From: Thuidium tamariscinum
Taxonomy: Eukaryota > Streptophyta > Bryopsida > Hypnales > Thuidiaceae
NCBI GenBank assembly: GCA_947034885.2
Contig: OX344750.2
Span: 4,588,001-4,652,000, forward strand
Direction: 5' to 3'
DNA: 64,000 nt
Shown here in pieces: positions 47,201-58,016 of the stretch. The notes beneath the pieces are model-generated. The model did not search any database. It had not been told where the DNA came from and worked only from the letters and a program-made list of their open reading frames with translations. The translations under genes and the position numbers were made by a program. The number at the start of each line of letters is the position of its first letter. The stretch's first letter is position 1.

Positions 47201-49439
47201 TCCATTAACTTATTGTATTCTGAACTGAATTTATCCTTACTTTGTTGCATTTCATCCTTTCGTTATCGTCTTGGCACCAAAAATAGATGCTTGCTCGAGT
47301 GCATTTTCTATGCAGACGCTTGTCATTGATTGTTAGTGTCTAATGCTTGATGATTCAGGTTTGAAGCAATTTGATGAAAGCGGTGTTTGGAGGATTCATT
47401 CGAGATTGCTATTCCCATTCATTTAGATGGAGAGAATTGAGAAGCACACAACCATCAGGGTTCTTCACGAAAGATTCATGACTGAATCCGAAGTGAATGC
47501 ATGCCGGAAGTAAAAAAATTTCCTGTGAATTGAAAAAGCCGAAAACTCTAGTGACTTGTAATCGTCCCCTACATCTGTAACACACTTCTTATGTACTGTA
47601 CTAAATCTGCAAAATCTGATGTAAAACATGAATTAAAACGTTTGTGGAATTGAGTGGCTTTTGTAGACATTTGCTCATTTATCAGAATATGATCAACTAA
47701 TCTTTGGATTGTGATAGTACTGATAATCACACATCCTTACCAAAAACGATGGTGAGAACTGTGTCAAGTCATTGTCCAGCCTTTGGGCTTGGCTGTCTTG
47801 TTTGGTTGTTTTAATGCAGTGGGTTCTCCCATTTGTTCAAAAATTTTAAAAATAAATTGTGTCAAGAATAATACTTGTTTTGTTTGTGGAGCATGGACAT
47901 TTGGATTGTTCCTGAATTAATATCGTCAGCGTTCCACGATTTTACTCTTCAAGCTCAAGCCAACTGAAATCTAGAATCTGTTACTTTGTGATACCTTTGA
48001 TTGTTGAACCAAATCATCAGTGAGAAAAGGTCAAGCAGAATGGTAAGACAAACTCTCAAATTCGGAGTTTCAAGCACACTGGAATGTCAAGTCCGCTGAA
48101 TTGGCACAACTCCATTAAAGTGTCGCGGTGTTTTTCGGCTGGGGCCTGCCTGTATTTCTCCTTGCAATAAAATTATTTCATGCTTATCAATGGAATTTGT
48201 CCATGTGTTTCAAAGTAATAATAATAATAATTTCATGTTTGTCCAAAAAAGAAAAGAACAAAAGTGGCGCAGTGAACCCTCAAGCTAAGAAGGAAATGGG
48301 GCATGGCGGTGCACAATAATGTGGATAAAATGCAATTTCTGCATATCTATCAGCACATCAAGCAAATGCAAATGTCAAAGTGACTCCAGAATGAGTCCCA
48401 AATTAATGGAATTGGCGTTCTGTTCTTCGGAAGAGGATTGCGCGTGGCTTGTCATTCTGGTTGACTGCCACAGAATGGAATGTAAAATCTGACCCCAGCG
48501 TCAAATCTTTACCCATTTTTCACGTTCTTCAAAGAGTCACGCTCGGGTTGAATGTGCTCATACGAACATTTTATTCCGTGATACAATTTGTCTAGAAAGT
48601 GGGTGTCAACATGAACCTTTAGTTGGGGAGGCAAAACCAAAGTATCTTGGCATCCTCAATGGGAGCTCACGGCACCTGCAATGGTTTTTCCCTCCACAAG
48701 TTGCCAAATCTGCCCATGCGATATACGTTCATTCCGAAAGAGAGTCCTGGAATGCAACTCCCATAGGCACACATAATTTGAGGAGCATTGGGGTACATCT
48801 ATTTCAAGGAGCATTGGGTTTTTTTGAATCAGAGGTTGACAGATGAGAGTGCAGAATTCTTTGAAGAGGAATGAACCCAATTTAATATCTGGAGGTCATG
48901 GAATTACGGCATGCCCCATCAAACAAAGATGTCAACCATGTTTTAAAAAAACGAAACAGGGTTGTATTCCCAAGTGATTCACCCATATTTTTTTCCAGAG
49001 AATTGGTCTTGTACTAGGAACCAGTTTGAACTTGGACTCTTGCAAATGTCATAGGATACCTCGCAACAGCCTCTGTGAAAACGTTCAACAGTGGTACAAT
49101 GCTGTGAGACTTGCCTTGCTATGGAGCGCACAATTCGTGTTTTTAACGAAATTACTTTACTTCACTGTTGGAATGCATTCAAAATGGTATCAAAGCACGG
49201 GCATATTATAATGGGATACTTTCATAATACGCTCCAGAACCATCCCTTCGCATGAAAGATCTTTCTTGTTGCGTCAACATAATTGAAAAGCATTAAAAAA
49301 CTCCAGCAATAATAATGTCATGGATGGCATGCACTCTCGTTGTGAACCCAAGGCTCCACAAGCAGCAGAACCTTACCTGCGAATATGCTCAAGTTGGAGC
49401 AAATATACACCTCGATTAGTCATTGAACCTAAATTTCAG
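41244..49439. other. Eight kilobases without a supportable gene
   Basis: 41250-41352 resembles a fragment of the G-rich-ended repeats (ATTTGCAATTAGAGATCC, AAAATAGGGGGCC). From about 42600 on, the DNA is GC-richer than the repeat blocks and has many overlapping frames of 60-140 codons on both strands. None has a domain I recognise, and no consistent exon set emerged. A G-rich tract at 45296-45330 could form a quadruplex. Recurring tail-like phrases (CTTGCAAT.AAATT followed by A-rich DNA) occur at 43205 and 48160-48230. This may be decayed genic sequence. Confidence 0.35.
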
Positions 49440-51000
49440 CTGGGGTTTGTACTTATTTAAGAAATCTTCACGGGTTTCGGAGAGGTGCTGTGATACCGTA
49501 CCGCGGGAAGACACCATGTCAAGTTACGAAGAGTGAAAGAGGCATCTTGTACTTGTGATCGACAGTAATCAATCGATATATTTAGTTTCGGGCTCCAGTT
49601 CACCATAAATGTTTGATACCCTTGAGATGCGGACTTGCTTCCATTCTGAGCGATTCCTTGCATACAGTGGCATTTTTGCGTTCGTGTGGAATGTTCCATT
49701 TATGCTCTTTAGAGTGGGATGGATCTATCAAATATGCTCATTTGGCAAGCTGTGATGTGAGGCAGTGTACAATCGAACTTTGTTCTGTTTTTTCAATCGA
49801 TGAAATTTTTTATTCTGAGTTTAATTTCCATTGGAAACGTTTCATAAATGAGCATCATAATTGGGTACTATTCTGTAGTAAGTACGACACTTGAATTCCC
49901 TGAGTCCTGAGGCCCTGGTCACCCGTACTGCCAATTTGGTGAACATGGAAACTGCTGTTCATTTGCTGAAAATTCGGGACACTCAGCATTTGCGAGCACA
50001 TTGCACATAGTCATAGCACGAGAAGTTTAACTCCGGCCGGTCTGAAAGATCGGCGTGAATGAAGCATCTGTTGGGAATGGGAATGCCTCAGCTGTCCTTA
50101 TGGACCACGGCCATAGCTGGGATTTCACGCATTCGAGGATCAGACGAATTGGGTTCCTCACTTATTGCTCAAATAGTAGTATTAGACACAAATGAGAGAA
50201 CAATTGGGCTTCTCGCTCTCAAATTGAACCCGCGCAAGCCACGCGTTCAGTTGCCCACACTATTCACGGGTTTTGATGACAGATACCGGACCGCGGGAAG
50301 CACGACTTTCCTCTGTTTTCAACAGGAAACATGTCCTTGCGATAGCAATCAATCAATCACCGTTTTTAGCTTGAGCATTGGCTTCACAGGATCCAGTTTA
50401 CTATACTTTAAGTTGGATACCCTTGGGATGCGGACGAGCTTCCATTCCGAGCGAGTACTTGCGCGTATACAGTGCCAATTTAATTTGTGTTTGCGGAATC
50501 TGCCAAGAATGTTTCATTTGAGATCGAGGGTGGGAGCTACCAAGTACCAAACATACTCATTTGGCAAACTAAGCTGCCGACCACTGAGATATGAGTAAAC
50601 AATGTATCGAAGCCTGTTCTGTTCCGTTCTTGCAATTGCCATGATTGATGAAGATGACTATTTTGAGTTTAGTTTGCATTTAGAAGGGAAGTACGAAAGA
50701 ACATTTGGGGTACTACAGTACGTCGAGGCTGGAATTCCCTGCCCCCCTGTCCACTCCTGGCGCCATTTGGTGAACATGGGGACTATACAGTTTGCTAATT
50801 CATTTGCTCTAAATTCAGTTTCCGGACACTCAGAGGGAGCCATTGAAACTGTGCTCCTCGCACGGCCGTAGCTGGGATTTCACTCCATTCCAGGATCGGA
50901 CGAATTGGGTTCCTCACTTATTGGTCAACTAGTAGTTAGACGCAAATGAGGAAACATCTGATCTGGGCCTCTTGCTCTCAGATTGAACGCATGTCACGCT
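49440..51000 (+). repeat. Imperfect tandem duplication, unit about 0.76-0.79 kb
   Basis: Unit 1 is about 49440-50225 and unit 2 about 50226-51000. Matching anchors: GATACCG.ACCGCGGGAAG at 49492 and 50282 (790 bp apart); GATACCCTTG.GATGCGGAC at 49615 and 50416; CAATTTGGTGAACATGG-like at 49930 and 50763; GACGAATTGGGTTCCTCACT at 50143 and 50899 (about 756 bp apart). The 179-codon frame at 50059-50598 spans the junction and is not supported as a gene. Confidence 0.7.
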
Positions 51001-51240
51001 CTGGCCACACTATTTGGTTCTCCGTATGGATGGGTGGGTACGTGACCAACAAAAGCACACATTCTGGGGCCGTGAACACACTCTTTCTTCACGTTTCTGA
51101 TGTTTGACTGATGGGAAGTCTGTGATGATAGAATGCCCATCCTTGCAATTGCAAACGGTGTACTGCCGGAAGAGCGCTTCAGCTTTTCCTTCTCCACTCA
51201 CCCGCAGCAAATGTGTGGGAAATAATTTAGAAACCAATTA

Positions 51241-51513
51241 AGGTGGGTACACCCAAAAGTGCCAGAAATTGGTACTGTGCCTAATTACTATTATTAGGCT
51301 GTTCAGATTTTTATATAGTCCCGTGGGCAAGTGAAAGCTTGTTCCAATGCACCAAAGAACACAACATTTGGATACAATATGCAAAATTTATTAAAGGTCA
51401 AAGTTTGTTTTTGAAAGCGCCATATATACATTGTGTACATAATTGATTTTGGAAATTTACACATACTATAGATGGCACTTTAAGGTTAGCTATGCTTTTG
51501 GGTGTACCCACCT
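51241..51513. mobile_element. TA-flanked MITE with perfect 19-bp inverted repeats
   Basis: 273 bp. Both ends are AGGTGGGTACACCCAAAAG read inward, without mismatch, and TA stands at 51239-51240 and 51514-51515. Its perfect ends show most clearly that the AGGT group uses TA flanks, as Tc1/mariner-type elements do. No coding sequence. Confidence 0.85.
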
Positions 51514-51515
51514 TA

Positions 51516-54500
51516 TAAGTAGAATGTTGGATAAAATTCCATTAGAGACATCATCTGTCCATTACAAGAAACCAACTGTGTGTATAAATTCTCTATATCT
51601 CTATATGCATAGTCATTTCTTGGCAAGATGGGTTCATGCATTGGGAGTCTTGGAGGGTGTTTTGAAGAGTACAAACTACTTCTCAATTATACGTTGTAGG
51701 TGTTTGAGACCTTTTCCATAACAAATGTTAAGGATATGTAAAGACTTCATACACTCATGGAAGAGATTATAAGAGAGGGTTGGAGTGCATTGGATACATG
51801 TTCATGTGACAAAGGTTAACTTTCCTTTGAGAAAAGGCATAAGGATGTTTGTACATGCTATCTATGTTCATGTGGCATAGACTTTAGTGAAAATTCCTTC
51901 TTACAAACCTTCTATTATATTGGATTGTAGGTAAAATTCTTTTTCTTTGTTCTAAAGGAAGGCAATGTTGAGATGGTTTAATTATCCACAAGAGTGGGGA
52001 GTTTTAAAATGGTTATTGGTCATATAGTCAAGTTGTCTTATTTAGAACTATCTTGAACATTTTAGATTTGCATGTTAAAAGAAAGATTGGGGGATTGTAA
52101 CTATTTTTTGCCAACCAATGACATATTTCCAATAAAAATTGAACTTTACATTGATGCATAGACAACAATAAATAACATGAAAAATGGAATGTCAAAGATG
52201 GTTGATTCATTTTACATTATTTGATCACGATATGGACTCTAGAAGATACATAAGTTCCTTTAATTAACAAGTTTCAAGCTACTAGGCAAAAAGACTAGCA
52301 ATAAGAGAAGTATTAAAATGGTGGCTAGTAGAAGAAGTTTGACCATGGAGAAATCAACCACTTTTATATATTGTCAACAATTAGTGTAGAATTTGAAGAG
52401 CTCTAAAAAATGTGATTGTGTAAGTTAGGTGTAGTTGTAGGAATGTAAAGATCTTAAATATTGAAATCTTGTTGAATATTGGTTCATAAGATCAACTAGA
52501 AAAATGAAATACATATTGACTTCAATGGGCCCATTTATATAGTAAAAACAATTGCATTGCATATAGAGAACATAGCTATATCTCATAATCTTGTCCATTT
52601 ATATAGTAAAAACAATTGCATTTCATATAGAGAACATAGTTATATCTCATAATCTTGTCCTTTACTTTGTGGTCTCCTTTTAATAACCATACATCATGCA
52701 CAAAGAACAACTTGATGTAACCAATTATTCAAAATCTAATTGTTCAAAATCAATTCTCATTGATTGATTAATTGTCTCATAATCTTATTCTTCTTCAGCT
52801 CATAGTCTCTTTTTGATAATCATGCATCACACATGAAAATGTTGAGATATGATCCAATCATTGAATCATTGAGGTTATGTCTAGTAATGTCAAAGACCAC
52901 TCTCGTGGTTTAAGAAATTACTACTTACAATGAAGGTTCTAATTTCACATGATTAAGTCCAAAATTGCAACATAAAATGTGATGAAGAAAACACACTGGG
53001 TGGTCATCCTCAAGTCATTGCTCTGCAACCAGTCGCTTGAGGTTTAGATTAATCGCATTAATGTTATATCATATTTCAGGGTTGATTTTATAGCAATTTT
53101 ATTCAGATTTGGATTCTTTAGAAACCACACTAGTCTTGCTAAACAATGAAAAGTTTTTGAAATATTTTGTAAAATTAATTGTGGTTGCTAATGTTACCAA
53201 AATTGGCTAAATTTTAGCCAAAACTGCAACAAACAATAAAATTTAATAGCCAATTTGCAAGTTCCTCCCTAATGGAATTAGCATCTATTTAGGTAGTTTT
53301 GTGTTACAATACTCCCCAAAATCCTTCTCAACTTGCAAAATCCTTTTTTTTTTCTATTTTATTTTGATACTATTCACTCTTAAGGTAGCCAAAGTTGATG
53401 CCAGTTTGTCTTGAAAGGTAGTATATTACACTAATTCCATAAACTAGTTCTACAGATTTGGAGGTTCTTGATTAAGTAGAATGAGGTTGCAGTATAATGC
53501 TCCAGAGCCACCTGGCTCTCAAGCAATATCCATAACAACCATTTCTCAAGTGCTTATGTTGGGATTCAAAACTAGAGAATGAGCAGCAACACACCGACTG
53601 CCAACCTTGAGTTCAAACCCATAAGGTCATCAAGATCGAGGTTCTTTTGCACTCAATTTGTGGGTTCTTTTGGACACTAATTATAACTAAACATAGCTTG
53701 TTATACTAAAAATAAATGATTTTTGTTGGATCTTATTGGAAATTGAAAGCCAAAGGATTTCAATGCACTCTAGCATGCACTAATTAGGCACTATATGAAT
53801 AATTTGTGAGAATTCAGCATATTATCTCTAGGTGTACCAAAAACCTACACTACACTGTCCTAGACTCTCAAGTTTTGATTGAGTACATTTTGTGTAATCA
53901 AAATCTAAGTTTTTGCGATGCATGTTGGTATAAATGTGGGTGTGGCATTTTTTGGTACTGCTGATTATGGGTGTACTGTACATACCTTAGTCAAACCATG
54001 CCTGGAGCCAAAAGTTTCAGACCCTGCTCACTGAGCTGCAGCACTTTGGTTCAGAATTGATGCCGTTGAGGTTACAACATTCTTCATGCTCCAGAATGAA
54101 TAAAATATTACAAATATTACTAATGCACAAGAACCTGAAGAGAGGCTAAGCTTGAAATTCAAACCGACTGACGTTTGCAATGAAGGAAAGTAATATCCGA
54201 AGCATACCTGTGGTCGTTTCGCCCAAACAGCATCAGGGATTGGGGAATTTCTGACATTCTTCACATGATTCGATGCATCTTCCTCAAATTGAAGTCACTC
54301 GCAAATTTCGTATACACTCTGTACATGACAACTATAACTCAAAAATCAGCCAACGACTGCAGCGATTCTTTTGCTGAATTAAACAAGACGTTGACAACTA
54401 TGTAACAAATAAGGAATATACCTCGTACCGTTCTCAGTTAAGCTAAGCAATGAGGTAGATGATGCTAAGATCTCACGGACCTGATCCCATCTTCATACTG

Positions 54501-54559
54501 ACCCAAGTAACCAACAGCAACTCCTCTGTTCAAACACTTGATTGAAGTCATTGGCACGC
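51516..54559. other. AT-rich DNA, nothing recognised
   Basis: Apart from the 64-bp tandem repeat at 52531, no structure was defined. A TAAGGTAGCC phrase at 53383 could be another AGGT-type end, but no convincing partner was found. Confidence 0.4.
52531..52660 (+). repeat. 64-bp direct tandem repeat, two copies
   Basis: CCATTTATATAGTAAAAACA starts at 52531 and again at 52595, and each continues through CATATAGAGAACATAG.TATA to CTCATAATCTTGT. Only one or two bases differ, so the duplication is recent. Confidence 0.85.
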
Positions 54560-55010
54560 GGAGTGAGCATGACTTGCTATAGCCACTGATCTTTGAATGG
54601 AAATGAGGTTGTTTGGTGTCACTCACACTGGTCTACAACCTCCCACTTCCCGATTGCGTAAGAAATTCATGCATCTCAACGGATTTGGCACTTGCACCCA
54701 GAGATCACTCTACAGCAGTATACAAATCTCCCTAAATGCTTAAACTGCCTCAAATAGTATCCTCAACTTTGGCAACCATGGTGACCAAGAAGCATCATAG
54801 CAACCAGGGCGGTTGTAACAAGACTTGGGGACGTGGTGTAACAAGACTCCATTCTGACTTTGAGTAAGAAAGCACAATCATTGCAGAGACAAAGAAGATG
54901 GAAGATGAAGAGGAGCCTTTCTTACAATGAATTTTGCCCAGCTGGACATTGAGGCTGTCAACAACCACAAACAGATAATTTGGAAACGGATTTCAGTCGA
55001 CATGGCAAAC
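54560..55010 (-). repeat. Paralogous segment A upstream of the second kinase
   Basis: Similar to 58660-58990 in the same orientation, offset about 3,993 bp at AAAGAAGATGGAAGATG. On the minus strand an ATG at 55003 opens a hydrophobic frame (MSTEIRFQIICLWLLTA and onward, signal-peptide-like) that meets a GTAAG donor-like site near 54930; the other segment has the aligned ATG and donor-like GGTAAGAA. Could be a first exon of an old duplicated gene. Not confirmed. Confidence 0.45.
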
Positions 55011-56426
55011 TCTCCGCTCGCAACTTCCATCAGACACGACAGAGAGTGAGAAACTGAGAATGTGGTAAAAGACAGACTACAGTGCTTTCAGTGCAATCCG
55101 AATGCAAGGTGGACAACATCAAGAAACTGCTACGAAGTGCTACAGAGTAGTGACAGATGAAGGAATTGGCTACAGCAGCGAATGCCGCTCCTGACATGTG
55201 ATGTTTCCAATCCCCTTACGAATGAAACTTCAAAATACAAACCTCCGAAAAGGATTCAATGCACAGAAAGCCGGACAGATTTGCATTGCTCAGTGTGCAC
55301 CTGGACGATTCTCAGAGAAACGATCACCTGCTACTAAGTTTAGATTCAGGAATTTAGGGTTTGACATGAATATGCAAACACAATTGTGGAAACATACCAT
55401 GATGACACACCGAACTCTCTCACTTCTTTCATTTGGATGGCTCCTCCCACGCACAGCGCAACTGCTTGAAACATGATCCCGATCACCATTCAATTCCTGA
55501 ACCATCAGACCTGCTGACAAGGTGGACACGCTTTTTGTTTGAGAAAACACAAGCCAAACACATTCGCAGACAGACTCGTTATTCGGAGGAACTGTAGCAG
55601 ACGTCAGTGAGCATGAACAATTAGGCTAGTTGGTCTTTGTGGTCTGTTGCATCCAGTCGTCGTCGGATCACTGCTACATCCAAGCCACGTCAAAATACAT
55701 GCATCTCATCGGTCTTGCTTGAAGGAAATGGGAACCATCCGTCGACGGTGTAGCAGCGGACGACGGGCTTTCCTCACCCGACTGGAATCGCCCCAGTAAA
55801 AACTTACAATTTGCAGACAGTCGGAGTTTCTGGCGGAGGAAAAAGTCACGCTCACCGAAGATGCTCAGGTTGTCCAGCGAGGGGCGGCCTGTGGAAGCAA
55901 ACATTGGAAGAGCTCTCCGTCGAAGGGACTTGCGGGATTAAACGATTTGTTTCTGAGTTTGGTGTTGGCCTTAGTGACGGGGACTTTGCTGCTTGAACTC
56001 GCAGGTGCATGTGAAGGAGACCCAGCTTGAAGCAGACCTGTCTTGAGTTATGAGGTAAAAAACTAACGTCTGTTACAGTATTACTGCACTCCTGCTCTTG
56101 AGCCACCTGAGGAATCTGTCCGACTAGTTTGGCGTGAGGGCTGTCTCTTGTCGATTTCGTGAATAGGTTGCTTTGTGTGTCTTTCTCGTTGTACCTTCCT
56201 GTTCATCTATTTCCGAGCGAATTGGCGAGGGCCAGTACGCTATTCTATGCTTCGTGCTGGAATCCGTGTTTGTGGTATGTTCACCTGAAACCCTATGTCG
56301 CCGTAGCGCAAGAACCGTTTTGCAACTTTGGCTAGTAGATGGAAGTTGTGAGTAGAAAACGTCACAATTGGACTCACATGTCCTTCCGATGGGTACGGTG
56401 AGTGCAGTCACGAAGAATCAGTTGCC
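55011..56426. other. 5' flank of the second kinase, no gene seen
   Basis: Mixed-composition DNA that should contain the promoter and leader of the kinase at 56427. No convincing TATA box. Several 60-95-codon frames have no recognisable domain. Confidence 0.4.
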
Positions 56427-57689
56427 ATGGAGAAGGGTGTGAGCGAAGGGAGCGTGGGCGAACTGACCAACATGGATGCGGAGTCGACCTCACACGGCGA
56501 AAATTCCGAATTCCACACACCAGTTCTGAGCTCTCCTTCTGCCACGCCGTCTTCGTCTTGTTCCGCGTATCAATCTTCGCGCATCGACAAGTTGAGGGAG
56601 AGCAGGAGTGAGTACGAGACTGCAGTCGAGTTTGAGATTGCGGCGTCGACGTCGCACTGGACTGAATTGGACTCGGACTTGGACTCGGACTCGGACACGG
56701 AGTATTCCCCCGAGGACAATTTAAAGTTCTTTGAGTTGCTCCGGCGTAATTTGTTTTTTGGCAATCCTAACCAAGACTCAGACTTTTTTGACAAGCACCA
56801 TTTGGTGGTGGGCCAGAAAATTGCCGAAGGGGGACAGGCCGAGATCTACGAAGCGAGATGTGATGGGATTGGAAGAGCTTTTGTGGTGAAGGTGTTCAAG
56901 GAAGGCTACTCGCTCCGATCTTTGTGTCGACAATGGCCTTCAGGAATGGTTGCCCGGTGGGGATGTGGGGAAGCCCACAGTTCCGATTCCTACCGACTTT
57001 GCTTCGTTAGCAACGTCGAGGGTGCAGTGTTGCTGAATGAGGAAAGATTCAATCACCGATTTGCATTTGTGATGGATCAGGCTTGGGGCGATCTCCGCAA
57101 GCACATTGATCAGCGCATGCTCCACCGAAAGCACAAGCGAGACCCACCCTACTCCGCCAAAGAAACCGCAATCTTAATGCGTACGATTGCATTGAATATG
57201 ATGACTTTGCATGAGCTGGGTATTCTTCATCGAGACCTCAAAGCTTCAAATGTCTTGATGCAGCTCGACTCGACAGTGGAAAAAATAGGAATTCATTCAG
57301 GAAGAGTGGCTGATTTTGAGTGCTCGGTGGGAGTGGTGGGTACGGGATTTTGGAGAGCACCGGAAATACTCCAACAATTGAAGGATGGAGTTTCAATGTC
57401 AAAGGTGGTGTTTACAACCAAGGCTGATGTGTACAGTTTTGGTATGACATGCTATGAAATTGTGACCAGGTGCATTCCATTTGAAGACTTATCTTTTCAA
57501 AATTATGATTATATTTTGAGTGGAAATCAACCCATACTGCCATTGGATTTGGATCCACTTATGAGAGATGTGATAATTAGCTGTTGGCAATTAGATCCTC
57601 TTGAAAGGCCTTCTTTTGATTACTTATTCAGGGAATTGAACTCTTTTTTTATTAAAGATGGAAAATCGACATTTATAGTTGGAAGTTAA
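56427..57689 (+). CDS. Divergent TKL-like protein kinase with DFE in place of DFG
   Basis: Single-exon gene of 420 residues; the ATG at 56427 is in good context (gccATGGag). Residues 1-98 are Ser/Glu/Asp-rich and probably disordered, including an alternating Asp-Ser run at 82-90. The kinase domain spans about 126-410: glycine loop IAEGGQAEIYEA (132-143), Lys155 in VVKVF, HRDLKASN (268-275, catalytic Asp270), DFE 296-298, GTGFWRAPE ending at 313, DVYSFGM (334-340), CW (386-387) and Arg394-Pro395. Order and sequence of the late motifs are those of tyrosine-kinase-like Ser/Thr kinases. The metal-binding Asp296 is kept; only the DFG glycine is replaced, so activity is possible. I associate this pattern with kinase families of mosses and lycophytes (memory, not a search). 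The stop codon lies in a TTAA where a transposon begins. GC content drops in the last 250 bases. Confidence 0.85.
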   Translation: MEKGVSEGSVGELTNMDAESTSHGENSEFHTPVLSSPSATPSSSCSAYQSSRIDKLRESRSEYETAVEFEIAASTSHWTELDSDLDSDSDTEYSPEDNLKFFELLRRNLFFGNPNQDSDFFDKHHLVVGQKIAEGGQAEIYEARCDGIGRAFVVKVFKEGYSLRSLCRQWPSGMVARWGCGEAHSSDSYRLCFVSNVEGAVLLNEERFNHRFAFVMDQAWGDLRKHIDQRMLHRKHKRDPPYSAKETAILMRTIALNMMTLHELGILHRDLKASNVLMQLDSTVEKIGIHSGRVADFECSVGVVGTGFWRAPEILQQLKDGVSMSKVVFTTKADVYSFGMTCYEIVTRCIPFEDLSFQNYDYILSGNQPILPLDLDPLMRDVIISCWQLDPLERPSFDYLFRELNSFFIKDGKSTFIVGS

Positions 57690-58012
57690 CCCCTCAAAGA
57701 ACCAACATCTACCATCTAGATTGTAAATGTTTCCAAGAGCTTACTATTAGAGCTATGGGAAATGGATGAAGTGCATCCAAATATATATAGTGAAAAAATC
57801 ATTTTTGATTATTTTTCATCAATGCAATTAGCGTGGTTACTTGGTGCTTCATGATTATTGTGCAAGATTCAAAATGAATTCATGTAGTGGAGAAAAGAAA
57901 AGAAAAACTTACATAAATGAAGATTTGATGTTCAAATTCTACTCATATCATCATTTATCTTACCAAATCCATTTAACATCTACATCCCTTTTCCTCCTTT
58001 TCTTTTTAGGGG
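57690..58012. mobile_element. Small TTAA-type element abutting the kinase stop codon
   Basis: Left flank TTAA at 57686-57689, left end CCCCTCAAAGAACC. The right end CTTTTTAGGGG is followed by TCAA (58013-58016), a one-base change from TTAA. Length about 323 bp, so heavily deleted. CATCTACCATCTAGATTGTA near the left resembles the family 2 phrase around TACCATGTAGATTGCAAGAT. Confidence 0.55.
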
Positions 58013-58016
58013 TCAA

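Noticed and set aside
49186..49203. TGGTATCAAAGCACGGG resembling an initiator-tRNA primer binding site of an LTR retrotransposon
   Set aside because: The match is partial, and no LTR ending in CA precedes it and no retroviral-type gene follows.
50059..50598. 179-codon open frame
   Set aside because: It spans the junction of two tandem duplicate units, has no recognisable domain, and is not preserved in the other unit.
53383..53985. Possible AGGT-type TA element
   Set aside because: The left phrase TAAGGTAGCC has only a weak partner (ACATACCTTAG near 53972); the ends diverge after six bases.
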